Positions 20,936-31,632 of a DNA stretch of 33,514 bases are shown here, one piece after another. Each line of letters starts with the position of its first letter. Within the stretch, counting starts at the first letter, position 1. Origin of the DNA: Nemertoderma westbladi (lineage: Eukaryota; Xenacoelomorpha; Nemertodermatida; Nemertodermatidae); contig JAUCBJ010008141.1 in NCBI GenBank assembly GCA_032718475.1, positions 1 to 33,514 on the forward strand, read 5' to 3'. The notes under the pieces were generated by a model. It ran no database searches. It had not been told where the DNA came from and saw nothing but the letters and a program-made list of their open reading frames with translations. A program made the position numbers and the translations under genes.

Positions 20936-23900
20936 TATCTCCGGGCCTGAGATAGTATCTCCTATCCCAGATAGTATCTCCGGGCCTGAGATAGTATCTC
21001 CTATCCCAGATAGTATCTCTATAGTTATTGCAGTACAGTGGAGTACCATAAAGGCCATCCATAGTATCTCCTATCCCACATTGTATCTCTATAGTTATTG
21101 CAGTACAGTGGAGTACCATAAAGGCCATCCATAGTATCTCCTATCCCAGATTGTATCTCTATAGTTATTGCAGTACAGTGGAGTACCATAAAGGCCATCC
21201 ATAGTATCTCCTATCCCAGATAGTATCTCTATAGTTATTGCAGTACAGTGGAGTACCATAAAGGCCATCCATAGTATCTCCTATCCCAGATTGTATCTCT
21301 ATAGTTATTGCAGTACAGTGGAGTACCATAAAGGCCATCCATAGTATCTCCTATCCCAGATAGTATCTCCGGGCCTGAGATAGTATCTCCTATCCCAGAT
21401 AGTATCTCCGGGCCATCCATAGTATCTCCTATCCCAGATTGTATCTCTATAGTTATTGCAGTACAGTGGAGTACCATAAAGGCCATCCATAGTATCTCCT
21501 ATCCCAGATAGTATCTCTATAGTTATTGCAGTACAGTGGAGTACCATAAAGGCCATCCATAGTATCTCCTATCCCAGATTGTATCTCTATAGTTATTGCA
21601 GTACAGTGGAGTACCATAAAGGCCATCCATAGTATCTCCTATCCCAGATAGTATCTCTATAGTTATTGCAGTACAGTGGAGTACCATAAAGGCCATCCAT
21701 AGTATCTCCTATCCCAGATAGTATCTCTATAGTTATTGCAGTACAGTGGAGTACCATAAAGGCCATCCATAGTATCTCCTATCCCAGATAGTATCTCCGG
21801 GCCTGAGATAGTATCTCCTATCCCAGATAGTATCACCGGGCCTGAGATAGTATCTCCTATCCCACATTGTATCTCTATAGTTATTGCAGTACAGTGGAGT
21901 ACCATAAAGGCCATCCATAGTATCTCCTATCCCAGATAGTATCTCTTATCCCAGATAGTATCTCCGGGCCTGAGATAGTATCTCCTATCCCACATTGTAT
22001 CTCTATAGTTATTGCAGTACAGTGGAGTACCATAAAGGCCATCCATAGTATCTCCTATCCCAGATAGAATCTCCGGGCCTGAGATAGTATCTCCTATCCC
22101 ACATTGTATCTCTATAGTTATTGCAGTACAGTGGAGTACCATAAAGGCCATCCATAGTATCTCCTATCCCACATTGTATCTCTATAGTTATTGCAGTACA
22201 GTGGAGTACCATAAAGGCCATCCATAGTATCTCCTATCCCAGATAGTATCTCCGGGCCATCCATAGTATCTCCTATCCCAGATAGTATCTCCTATCCCAC
22301 ATTGTATCTCTATAGTTATTGCAGTACAGTGGAGTACCATAAAGGCCATCCATAGTATCTCCTATCCCAGATAGTATCTCCGGGCCATCCATAGTATCTC
22401 CTATCCCAGATAGTATCTCTATAGTTATTGCAATACATTGGAGTACCATAAAGGCCATCCATAGTATCTCCTATTCCAGATAGTATCTCCGGGCCTGAGA
22501 TAGTATCTCCTATCCCAGATAGTATCTCCGGGCCTGAGATAGTATCTCCTATCCCACATTGTATCTCTATAGTTATTGCAGTACAGTGGAGTACCATAAA
22601 GGCCATCCATAGTATCTCCTATCCCAGATAGTATCTCCGGGCCTGAGATAGTATCTCCTATCCCAGATAGTATCTCAGGGCCTGAGATAGTATCTCCTAT
22701 CCCACATTGTATCTCTATAGTTATTGCAGTACAGTGGAGTACCATAAAGGCCATCCATAGTATCTCCTATCCCAGATAGTATCTCCGGGCCTGAGATAGT
22801 ATCTCCGGGCCTGAGATAGTATCTCCTATCCCAGATAGTATCTATATAGTTATTGCAGTACAGTGGAGTACCATAAAGGCCATCCATAGTATCTCCTATC
22901 CCAGATAGTATCTATATAGTTATTGCAGTACAGTGGAGTACCATAAAGGCCATCCATAGTATCTCCTATCCCAGATAGTATCTCCGGGCCTGAGATAGTA
23001 TCTCCTATCCCAGATAGTATCTCCGGGCCTGAGATAGTATCTCCTATCCCAGATAGTATCTATATAGTTATTGCAGTACAGTGGAGTACCATAAAGGCCA
23101 TCCATAGTATCTCCTATCCCACATTGTATCTCTATAGTTATTGCAGTACAGTGGAGTACCATAAAGGCCATCCATAGTATCTCCTATCCCAGATAGTATC
23201 TCCGGGCCTGAGATAGTATCTCCGGGCCTGAGATAGTATCTCCTATCCCAGATAGTATCTCCGGGCCTGAGATAGTATCTCCTATCCCACATTTTATCTC
23301 TATAGTTATTGCAGTACAGTGGAGTACCATAAAGGCCATCCATAGTATCTCCTATCCCAGATAGTATCTCCGGGCCTGAGATAGTATCTCCTATCCCAGA
23401 TAGTATCTCCGGGCCTGAGATAGTATCTCCTATCCCACATTGTATCTCTAGAGTTATTGCAGTACAGTGGAGTACCATAAAGGCCATCCATAGTATCTCC
23501 TATCCCACATTGTATCTCTATAGTTATTGCAGTACAGTGGAGTACCATAAAGGCCATCCATAGTATCTCCTATCCCAGATAGTATCTCTATAGTTATTGC
23601 AGTACAGTGGAGTACCATAAAGGCCATCCATAGTATCTCCTATCCCAGATTGTATCTCCGGGCCTGAGATAGTATCTCCTATCCCAGATTGTATCTCTAT
23701 AGTTATTGCAGTACAGTGGAGTACCATAAAGGCCATCCATAGTATCTCCTATCCCAGATAGTATCTCCGGGCCTGAGATAGCATCTCCTATCCCAGATAG
23801 TATCTCCGGGCCTGAGATAGCATCTCCTATCCCAGATAGTATCTCCGGGCCTGAGATAGTATCTCCTATCCCAGATAGTATCTCCGGGCCTGAGATAGTA

Positions 23901-24960
23901 TCTCCTATCCCACATTGTATCTCTATAGTTATTGCAGTACAGTGGAGTACCATAAAGGCCATCCATAGTATCTCCTATCCCAGATAGTATCTCCGGGCCT
24001 GAGATAGCATCTCCTATCCCAGATAGTATCTCCGGGCCTGAGATAGTATCTCCTATCCCAGATAGTATCTCCGGGCCTGAGATAGTATCTCCTATCCCAG
24101 ATAGTATCTTCGGGCCTGAGATAGTATCTCCTATCCCACATTGTATCTCTATAGTTATTGCAGTACAGTGGAGTACCATAAAGGCCATCCATAGTATCTC
24201 CTATCCCAGATAGTATCTCCGGGCCTGAGATAGTATCTCCTATCCCAGATAGTATCTCCGTGCCTGAGATAGTATCTCCTATCCCAGATTGTATCTCTAT
24301 AGTTATTGCAGTACAGTGGAGTACCATAAAGGCCATCCATAGCATCTCCTATCCCAGATAGTATCTCCGGGCCTGAGATAGCATCTCCTATCCCAGATAG
24401 TATCTCCGGGCCTGAGATAGTATCTCCTATCCCAGATAGTATCTCCGGGCCTGAGATAGTATCTCCTATCCCACATTGTATCTCTATAGTTATTGCAGTA
24501 CAGTGGAGTACCATAAAGGCCATCCATAGTATCTCCTATCCCAGATAGTATCTCCGGGCCTGAGATAGCATCTCCTATCCCAGATAGTATCTCCGGGCCT
24601 GAGATAGTATCTCCTATCCCAGATAGTATCTCCGGGCCTGAGATAGTATCTCCTATCCCAGATAGTATCTTCGGGCCTGAGATAGTATCTCCTATCCCAC
24701 ATTGTATCTCTATAGTTATTGCAGTACAGTGGAGTACCATAAAGGCCATCCATAGTATCTCCTATCCCAGATAGTATCTCCGGGCCTGAGATAGTATCTC
24801 CTATCCCAGATAGTATCTCCGTGCCTGAGATAGTATCTCCTATCCCAGATTGTATCTCTATAGTTATTGCAGTACAGTGGAGTACCATAAAGGCCATCCA
24901 TAGTATCTCCTATCCCAGATAGTATCTCCGTGCCTGAGATAGTATCTCCTATCCCAGATA
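20936..24960 (+). repeat. Satellite subdomain with CCTGAGATAG modules
   Basis: Here the module carries CGGGCCTGAGATAGTATCTC, first seen at about 20942, and becomes steadily more abundant: up to four modules per core by 23700-24750. Rare variants (CTTCGGG at 24110 and 24671; CCGTGCC at 24261 and 24822) recur at exactly 561 bp, marking a recent 561-bp duplication. Confidence 0.85.
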
Positions 24961-25133
24961 GTATCTCCGGGCCTGAGATAGTATCTCCGGGCCTGAGATA
25001 GTATCTCCGGGCCTGAGATAGTATCTCCGGGCCTGAGATAGTATCTCCGGGCCTGAGATATTATCTCCGGGCCTGAGATAGTATCTCCGGGCCTAAGATA
25101 TTATCTCCGGGCCTGAGATAGTATCTCCGGGCC
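24961..25133 (+). repeat. 20-bp derivative at the satellite edge
   Basis: The array ends in about 8 copies of a 20-bp unit, GTATCTCCGGGCCTGAGATA, without the 70-bp core. Several copies carry TTATCTC or CCTAAGA changes. Edge units being shorter and more diverged is typical when unequal exchange acts less at array margins. Confidence 0.9.
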
Positions 25134-26058
25134 GGACTTAGAAAGAAAGGGGAAACTCATGTCCCTTTAGGGGCTCCGTACATATTTTTGCTATGCTAAT
25201 ATCTTCATCATGTTCCCAAATCACGGACATGAAATTATTGCATTGCAATTAAAGGCATTGAAGGTAATGGACGCATCCTGCTCTTAGGACATTCAGCTGC
25301 AATACAGTTTAGGTATGGGAGAGAAAATTTTAGAAAATGGAATGCGGCGCGGTTTTAATGAGATCACGCTCAGACCAGACCGCCCACAGTTCTAATTCAT
25401 TTGTATCTGGAAATCAGATTTCCACTTAATATTGAAATTGTCCCCAACAGAGAAAGGCGGAGTAGAAATCTCAAGGCTATTAACGTTAAGTGACATCTCG
25501 CTGTTATACAACCCCATCTTTCCGCGCATTAAAACTACCAATTGTCGGTCATTATATTTCTATGTCAGTTTGAATCCCCAATTTAATGTATCAGGTAATA
25601 GGAGTAAGTCATTAAGGATAGAGGAACCGTTTCTTTGGTTTCGGGTTTCGTCCTCGCCAAGCAGCGTGGCAGCGGATTTAATGATTATGGGATTATTTAT
25701 CCTTCTTATGGCCTGAATTGCAAATTAGAAAGTAACTAGACACGCAACATCTTTGTATTTATAATAATTTTGAACTAAAACTAAAAAGATACTTTCTAAT
25801 AAACCATGTAAAATAAACCCAAAATGTGGAAATTAAAATTTTATGCCAATGAAATTCTTGTTCTCGGATAACAAAACTTTTTACTTGTTGTTCTATATGT
25901 TTTATAATTCTAATTTTCATCAATAATACTGTATGCCGCATACAGTATATAGGTCTACTAATGCGGGCCTGGTATACATGCAAAATAAATTATCGTCACC
26001 ACTAGTAGTATTGAAATGAAGAAAGTATATTCTTTCAAGCAAGCTGGGTGGCTGAGTG
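25134..26058. other. Unique sequence, no gene recognised
   Basis: A 94-codon ORF (25432-25716, + strand) and a 74-codon ORF (25759-25983, minus) show no family features. Normal genomic composition resumes immediately after the satellite. Nothing else can be supported. Confidence 0.4.
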
Positions 26059-26130
26059 GACCCTAGAGGGACTCGAACTCACAACCAATAGATTGCAGGC
26101 CAGGCGTTCAACCAACTGAGCTACCCCGTC
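26059..26130 (-). pseudogene. tRNA-like fragment (tRNA pseudogene or SINE head)
   Basis: On the minus strand a 72-nt segment has canonical tRNA spacing: GACGGGG, TA, a D-arm with A-box TAGCTCAGTTGG, an anticodon loop CCTGCAA (TGC at the anticodon position), a 5-nt variable region, and a T-arm with B-box AGTTCGAGTCC. The A and B boxes are good RNA polymerase III promoter matches. The acceptor, anticodon and T stems pair poorly (about 3/7, 2/5 and 3/5), so it cannot be a working tRNA. It is most likely the tRNA-derived head of a SINE or a decayed tRNA copy. The + strand also shows an A-box-like TGGCTGAGTGG. Confidence 0.55.
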
Positions 26131-27111
26131 TTGGAATTTAGGCCTACTATAGGAAACACATTGGAGTAAGTTAGTAAGTTAAGTTGGAGTATTGGTTCCA
26201 GTTAGTATTTCTACTTTTCATACAGAATTCGTCAAAACGATTATTTTTGATTAATTTTATTATTATTGATGTCGCTGTCAAACCTCATTGAGCTAGTCGC
26301 CTTTCTTTTTGACGCGTTTGTGGCGGCGTGCTGCTGGGTGGTGGCCTACTGCTGCGAGGTGGCCTGCTGCTACGAGGTGCCTTATGTATTTGACAACTAT
26401 TGTAACCTAATCAACCAAAGTTAGCTGACCCTGCCAACCTCAGACAGATGAATAATATATTAAACGATTTATGTCAAAGGGTGCGCTGTTGTGCGCCATC
26501 ATAGGATTTGAGTTTAGGTTATTAGCAGTTTATAGTACCTTTCAATCACTTTCCTATCACCTTGGTTCTCCAAATGAAATAGACAAATCTAAATAAAGTT
26601 CAACTTGCAAGAAATAATAATAATTATAAATTATCTTCAGAATCGAACAACAGAATCAATTTTAGTAATTAGCTACGAATTCAAGGTGAAAATTAATTAT
26701 TTATTATATGGGAAAAAACGTTTTTCACGATTTTCGAGGCAATTTATTTACCGAGAGTCAGCGAGGTTAATAAAGGGTCGAGAGAATATTGGAAAAATGT
26801 TCTACGTTTTGTTTCCTGTGTAATAAGTAATTTTTTCTTAAATTGGTACATTTTGTTGCTCAATTCTTTGATAAAAGATAGAGTGATATACAGTTCAGTA
26901 GTGTTACAAAATAACTTGACCGTAGTATTTTGTCGGTAATTAGAACATCCTTGTTTCAGACACCGAAACGCGACCATTTTTTTAAACAAATTAACTATTA
27001 TTGTCCCCATTTCGACCCTTTTTCTGGAACAAAATGTCATATATTTTTATTTATTTTATAATATAGGCGAATATAGGCCTAGCAATATTTGTGCAGTTTC
27101 TACAGGTAACC
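26131..27111. other. Intergenic sequence with a small GC-rich repeat
   Basis: At 26320-26380 a GGTGGCCTACTGCTGCGA-like unit is repeated two to three times. At 26163-26190 a GTAAGTT-rich stretch resembles the 11-bp satellite. ORFs at 26605-26823 (+) and 26744-27040 (-) overlap and have no recognisable domain. No gene is called. Confidence 0.4.
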
Positions 27112-27224
27112 TTTAGGGTTTGTTAGTTAGGTTTGCGGTTGGGGTTAGGGTTGGGGCAGGCTTAGGGTTGGGGTAGGCTTAGGGTTGGGGCAGGCTTAGG
27201 GTTGGGGTAGGCTGAGGGTTGGGG
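27112..27224 (+). repeat. 17-bp telomere-like minisatellite, left block
   Basis: Degenerate TTAGGG/TTGGGG sequence turns into about five regular units of TTAGGGTTGGGGTAGGC, with a C variant in GGGGCAGGC. It stops inside a unit at GAGGGTTGGGGT, where RTE-like coding sequence begins. The unit contains TTAGGG (the common animal telomere repeat) next to TTGGGG. Confidence 0.9.
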
Positions 27225-27235
27225 TCTTCTATAAC

Positions 27236-28837
27236 TTTATAGAAGTAAAAGGGTCTGCGTCTGTACTCCCAGATATTCCCATTGGCGATATCTCCTTTGC
27301 AGAAGTGAAGGCTGCTGCAAAGAGCATTAAGACCAATCGTGCCAGTGGAGAAGATGGTGTTCCTCCTGAGGTCTTTAAAATACCTGAGTGTTTAAAGCTC
27401 ATCTATCCCATCATAGTAGACTTTTACCGAACAACAAGAGTCCCACAAGAAATGAAAACAAATAAGTTGGTGCCAGTTCCCAAGAAGGGCAACCTAACAC
27501 TCTATGGTTCTTCTCAGTGAATCTCATTGATCTCGATTGCTGCAAAGCTATACAATAGGATTCTATTAAATCGCATCAGGGATCCCATTGAGAGACTGCT
27601 CCGTGGAAATCATAATGGGTTCCGTAAAGGTCGTGGGACTATGGAGCCCATTTTGGCAATTAGAAGGATAATTGAAGAGTTATCAAAATAGAAAGACAGG
27701 CATCTGGCTGTTATCTTTGTTGACTTCTTCAAGGCCTTTGATTCAGTCTCTCGTACACGTATGTTCAGCATACTTTCATTATATGGGATTCCTGATGAAA
27801 TTATTGCAGCAATCAGATCAGTATACGATGGTTCAACAACATTTGTGTCTACTGTTGGCGGTGACACAGAACCATTTGAAGTGTTATGGGGCGTCCTCCA
27901 GGGAGACACACTTGCACCATTCTTGTTCATAATTGTGGTTGACTATGTTCTACGCATGTCCTTAGATCATCATAATGATGATGGGGTTATGATAACTCCA
28001 CCTACTGGCTCCAGAAGTCGAGGAAATCCTGCCAAGTACCGAACTGATCTAGACTTTGCTGATGACTTAGGAGTACTCTCAGAATCACTAGAGGGAGCCC
28101 AACGGCTCCTCAGCTCATTAGAACATGCTGCTTCTAGTGTTGGTCTTTTTATTAACTCCAGAAAGACCAACATTTTGACAGTTTACTTTGATGAAAGTCC
28201 CCAGCAAGTCTCTGATCGGGTGAGCATGAGCTCAAAGAATGGTATGCTTGAGCATGTGGATAACTTCTGTTACCTGGGTTCATGGATCCGGAAGTCAGGT
28301 GAGGACCTTCGAATACGTAAGGGAAAGGCATGCGCAGCCTTGAATAGGCTTTCCAGGATTTGGAAGTCACCGAGAATTAATCGGAAACTTAAGTTCCGAT
28401 TATTTAGAGCAGCAATAGTTCCAGTACTCTATGGGAGTCCATGCTGGGCTCTAACTGCTGAGGACACCAAATCTCTGGATGGCACATTCACAAGAATGCT
28501 ACGCCGGGTTCATTGTGTACAATGAGTACAATGCACACACCTCCAACCAGACACAATATAACATAGGAGGTGTCTCATTGGTTCCCCCAAGCTTGACACT
28601 AGAACAAAATCGCCTCCGCTTTGCAGGACATTGCTTTCGCCGTGAGGACCAGCCAGTGCATAACCTTGTACTTTGGCGGCCTCATGGAGTGAATAAGCAT
28701 GGTGGACAGCCCATGACTTTCTTGAGACGCATCTTAAAGGACACTCGCCTGAAGTTGCGGATGATCTAGCAAATGTCATGGGGGATAGGGAGTTGTGGCG
28801 GCGCAATTTTGTCGACAAGCCGGCACAGCATTCTTAA
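27236..28837 (+). pseudogene. RTE-type reverse transcriptase pseudogene
   Basis: It reads as one frame broken by a TGA at 27518-27520, a TAG at 27689-27691, and a shift near 28510 that is reversed near 28745; the ending frame is the original one and stops at 28835-28837. Recognisable RT parts: ASGEDGVPPEVFK (27340-27380); NGFRKGR (about 27620); FVDFFKAFDSVSR (motif A, about 27715-27755); LQGDTLAPFLF (motif B, about 27895); LDFADDLGVLS (motif C, about 28050-28082); NFCYLGSWI; and the RTE C-terminal block with RMLRRV, LRFAGHCFRRED and MGDRELWRR. In RTE elements this protein copies RNA at the target site. The catalytic Asp residues remain, but the breaks make it non-functional. Confidence 0.88.
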
Positions 28838-28860
28838 AAATGCAGCTGCAATGCAGCATG
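27236..28860 (+). mobile_element. RTE-type LINE fragment inside the 17-bp minisatellite
   Basis: About 1.6 kb of 5'-truncated RTE-clade LINE lacking the endonuclease. It covers the linker, all of RT and the RTE C-terminus, with a very short 3' UTR containing a GCTGCA/TGCAGC dyad. Telomere-like 17-bp repeats flank both sides (27112-27224 and 28871-29259). Both junctions share AGGGTTGGGGT, which is either a target duplication or simply the repeat phase. It was therefore most likely inserted into an existing array. Confidence 0.85.
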
Positions 28861-28870
28861 CCGATTCTAG

Positions 28871-29259
28871 TAGGGTTGGGGTAGGCTTAGGGTTGGGGTA
28901 GGCTTAGGGTTGGGGCAGGCTTAGGGTTGGGGTAGGCTTAGGGTTGGGGTAGGCTTACGGTTTGGGTAGGCTTAGGGTTGGGGTAGGCTTAGGGTTGGGG
29001 TAGGCTTAGGGTTGGGGTAGGCTTAGGGTTGGGGTAGGCTTAGGGTTGGGGTAGGCTTAGGGTTGGGGTAGGCTTAGGGTTGGGGTAGGCTTAGGGTTGG
29101 GGTAGGCTTAGGGTTGGGGTAGGCTTAGGGTTGGGGTAGGCTTAGGGTTGGGGTAGGCTTAGGGTTGGGGTAGGCTTAGGGTTGGGGTAGGCTTAGGGTT
29201 GGGGTAGGCTTAGGGTTGGGGTAGGCTTAGGGTTGGGGTAGGCTTAGGGTTGGGGTAGG
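28871..29259 (+). repeat. 17-bp telomere-like minisatellite, right block (about 23 units)
   Basis: Near-perfect units of TTAGGGTTGGGGTAGGC, with rare changes only near the left end (GGGGCAGGC at about 28914, TTACGGTTTGGG at about 28955). It is more regular than the left block. Each unit has three G-runs, so two units suffice for a G-quadruplex on the + strand. It ends in GTAGGTGGTATTTAATG. Confidence 0.95.
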
Positions 29260-29687
29260 TGGTATTTAATGTTGAGTGTTGTGTTAAGGGAGTTTTGTTA
29301 GTTTGATTTTTTGAACGCTGTTTTTAGGCTTAGAACTATTTTTAGGCTGAATGTCGGAATTCTATATTATTTTGTAGATAATTGGATTTATCCATATTAA
29401 TGTTATTGTACTGTCCATGTCTGACCGAAGGTCGTTTATTTAACTGAAATACTTTATACTAATTTATTGTTTGTTAGTCACTAGAAGTAACCGGCTTCTA
29501 TGCCGAGCATTATTCTGGCTTCTTTATGTGTCTGAGGGCTCGTTACCATGGCGGCCATGCTCTGAACATCAGTTAAGTCACTACTAATTTGACCTGAAAA
29601 GAAACATTAAAAAGGTCATCATCACCAGCCTACAATGCAGAAGAAGTACCGTTGACGTTCCGAAACAGGAATATTGATCCGCGAATA
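29260..29687. other. Unique spacer between the minisatellite and the second RTE
   Basis: AT-rich on the left and more mixed on the right. A 72-codon ORF at 29652-29870 runs into the reverse side of the RTE copy and is not a gene. Nothing else is recognised. Confidence 0.4.
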
Positions 29688-29696
29688 CTACTACTA

Positions 29697-30320
29697 CTAG
29701 GTCGAGCGAACTCGGACAGTGGAAATGAGATCCTTCCAGGCTTCCCGATTCTCCATAGTTGTCGCAATTTCGTTTCTCCCAAGTTCAGTATCCCTTTCAA
29801 GTTGATCTATATATGTTATGGCCGGTCGTCCACGACTACGCTTTCCATGAGTTGGTTGCCAGAAAAGTAGATCTGGTATGACCTCGTCTTTACTGCGCCA
29901 GCAGTGCCCACTGAATCTTAATCTGCGTTCACGGAGGGTGGTTGATACAGGTGGTATTGAACCATAAAGCTCGGCTTTTGTCATGTGTTGTCTCCAGCTG
30001 ATGTTTAGGGCTGCCCTTAGTAGTCTTGTGTAGCAACCATCAATTCGTTGTTCAAGTGATTTAGTCAGTGTCCAGGTCTCACCCCCGTATAAAAATACAC
30101 TTTCCACTGTGGCTCGAAAGAATTTAGTCTTCAGGTGCCTGGAGAGATCTGATTTCCAGATGGTATCCATTTTTGATAGAGCTACCCAAGCCTTTGCTTT
30201 CCTAACTTCTATGTCCTTTTTGCTACTCTCTATTCATGATCCAAGGTACTGGAAGTCGTCGACCTTCCTTAGTTGATAATTATCAATGGTTGTCAAGTTT
30301 CCATCAACATTAAAAGTCAT
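29697..30320 (-). pseudogene. RTE RT pseudogene, 3' part (C-terminal domain)
   Basis: This resumes at about 30320 in another frame with TFNVDGNL and VDDFQYLGS. A TGA at 30236-30234 replaces the Trp expected in the GSW motif. Then come KDIEVRKAKAWVAL and an open run from 30170 to 29697 with YGGETWTLT, DGCYTRLLR, RRLRFSGHCWRSKDE, RGRPAITYIDQLERDT and REAWKDL. These are the standard RTE C-terminal blocks. The terminal TAG stop is the first unit of the TAG tail. The 474-bp open stretch could be mistaken for a gene. Confidence 0.85.
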
Positions 30321-31190
30321 TAAAAGTTAAAAGTAAAAACTCAGTTTCACCATCTGGTGAGAGTACCTGCGCTTCTGTGTCACAATAGAACAATCCAATG
30401 CCAGCAACAATTACTACTGGTATTCCATAAGCTCTTAGGATTTCAAGCATTTTGCCTCTATGGATGGAGTCGAAGGCCTTCTTGAAGTCAACAAAATTCA
30501 TGACTGCGGCGAGATTCTTTGACTTAATTCCTTCAATCAGTCTCCGTAGTGCAAGTATCTGAGCTATTGTTGTTCTACTTGGTCGAAATCCGTTTTGGCT
30601 CTTACGCAGTAGTCTCTCTCTGTGAGGCCTAATCCTATATAGAACCATTTTATTGTATATTTTGGCAGCTACCACAAGCAGACAGATCCCACGATAGTTC
30701 GTTGGTATAGCGAGGTCTCCTTTCTTGGGGAGAGGCGTTAGTTGACCTTTAGTCCAAATTGTTGGAGGCTTTTCCACTTTTAACATCCGGTTGCAAACAT
30801 TCGATAAAAAAAATCGTTATCTTTATTATTGGACATGCTTTTAATGCTTCTTTGGAGTTCGGCAGCTGTGAAGTCCCCTGTTTCTATAGGTAGTGTCTTG
30901 TCATATATTTTCCTTGTAGGGCTGACCTCGATGTTTGGTGGCTGCCCAAGCAAGTTGCTGAAGTGATTTTTCCACTTCCCAACACGTTCTTCTGGACTAT
31001 CGGCTTTTAGGCGCCCCTTTGCACAACTTTTCCGACCAGATACCTCATTTACAGTTTGCCAGGTAAGTCTTGATTGTTGCTATATGTGAGCAGTTGTAAT
31101 TGCTTCAATTTTATCCTGTATGTACTTTTCCTGGCTGATGTTGTAGGCCAATTTAAGATCGTCCTTAGCTTTCTCAACCTTGTTAATGTT
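30310..31190 (-). pseudogene. RTE RT pseudogene, 5' part (linker, fingers, motif A)
   Basis: The upstream part (about 31190-30800) is broken by at least one stop (HI* at about 31082) and a damaged stretch at an A8 run (about 30805-30815), where about 20 residues expected before CNRMLKVEKPPTIW are missing. From 30786 the frame is clean: QLTPLPKKGDLAIPTNYRG, then QNGFRPSRTTIAQILALRRL, then FVDFKKAFDSIHR with the motif A Asp. It stops after GETEFLLLTFNDF at 30310. Motifs B (QGD) and C (FADD) are absent. Confidence 0.82.
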
Positions 31191-31632
31191 TTTGGTTGTC
31201 GGTTGTTCTGTTTTAACTTTGTAGGCTATCTTAAGATCTTCTCTCTTACAAGTAACCTCAGAGTTTTATCCGTGAATAACCAATCAGTAACATGTGTTAA
31301 CTTTCGTTTATTGGTTTGGTTCCCTTTACAAACCTGCTCCTTTAAATAGTTTAAGTGGGGGACAACTCCTTCTGAATGGATCATTCACGGATTAGTATTC
31401 CTGTACGGAACGTCTTCTAGAATTACAACCCAAACGTTACTGATCAGATAATCTTATCTAACTGACGAATTATACCTAACTGTTTAACAATACCTCATCT
31501 AACGTTATCACATATTCAGATATACTTGTGTTCAGTTATCATATTCCCTACAAACACTTTCGAGGGTATGATTAATGATGATATATAACAGCCCTATGTA
31601 CCGGTACAACTTGTATTGATGTATATTATTTA
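31191..31632. other. Spacer, no gene recognised
   Basis: 31200-31240 contains GTAGGCTATCTTAAGATCTT, similar to GTAGGCCAATTTAAGATCGT in the RTE edge (about 31145). This may be a short local duplication of the element's 5' edge. Nothing else is supported. Confidence 0.4.

Larger units (their letters stand above)
17453..25133 (+). repeat. Complex satellite: 70-bp core plus 39-bp modules, 7.7 kb
   Basis: The core unit is 70 bp, TAGTTATTGCAGTACAGTGG followed by AGTACCATAAAGGCCATCCA and then TAGTATCTCC-TATCCCAGAT-AGTATCTCTA. Zero to four 39-bp modules are inserted before the next core, giving repeat lengths of 70, 109, 148 and so on. I estimate 70-80 cores (not counted). Many short minus-strand ORFs (MAFMVLHCTAITIEI...) start in every core and are by-products of the repeat. 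GAGATAGTATCTC, a 6-bp-arm dyad, recurs throughout. Confidence 0.96.
29688..31190 (-). mobile_element. Second RTE-type LINE copy, minus strand, internally deleted
   Basis: Read on the minus strand from about 31190 to 29688. It holds an N-terminal linker (SRLTWQTVNEVSGRK and EERVGKWKNHFSNLLGQPP), RT fingers and palm as far as motif A, then a deletion, then the RTE C-terminus. The element ends in a TAG trinucleotide tail (29685-29697 on the + strand as CTA/ACT repeats), typical of RTE. It differs clearly in sequence from the 27236-28860 copy, so the two are separate RTE lineages. They lie tail to tail, 0.8 kb apart. Confidence 0.85.

Noticed and set aside
18494-24901. Dozens of minus-strand ORFs starting MAFMVLHCTAITIEI
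   Set aside because: One arises in every 70-bp core. They overlap one another and vary with module number, so they are satellite by-products.
26059-26130. Functional tRNA-Ala(TGC)
   Set aside because: Spacing and A/B boxes fit, but the acceptor, anticodon and T stems do not pair. Listed as a pseudogene or SINE head.
26744-27040. 98-codon minus-strand ORF with several Cys
   Set aside because: The Cys spacing does not fit THAP or other zinc-finger families I know. It overlaps a + strand ORF, and there is no support.
29652-29870. 72-codon + strand ORF
   Set aside because: It is the antisense shadow of the RTE C-terminus.
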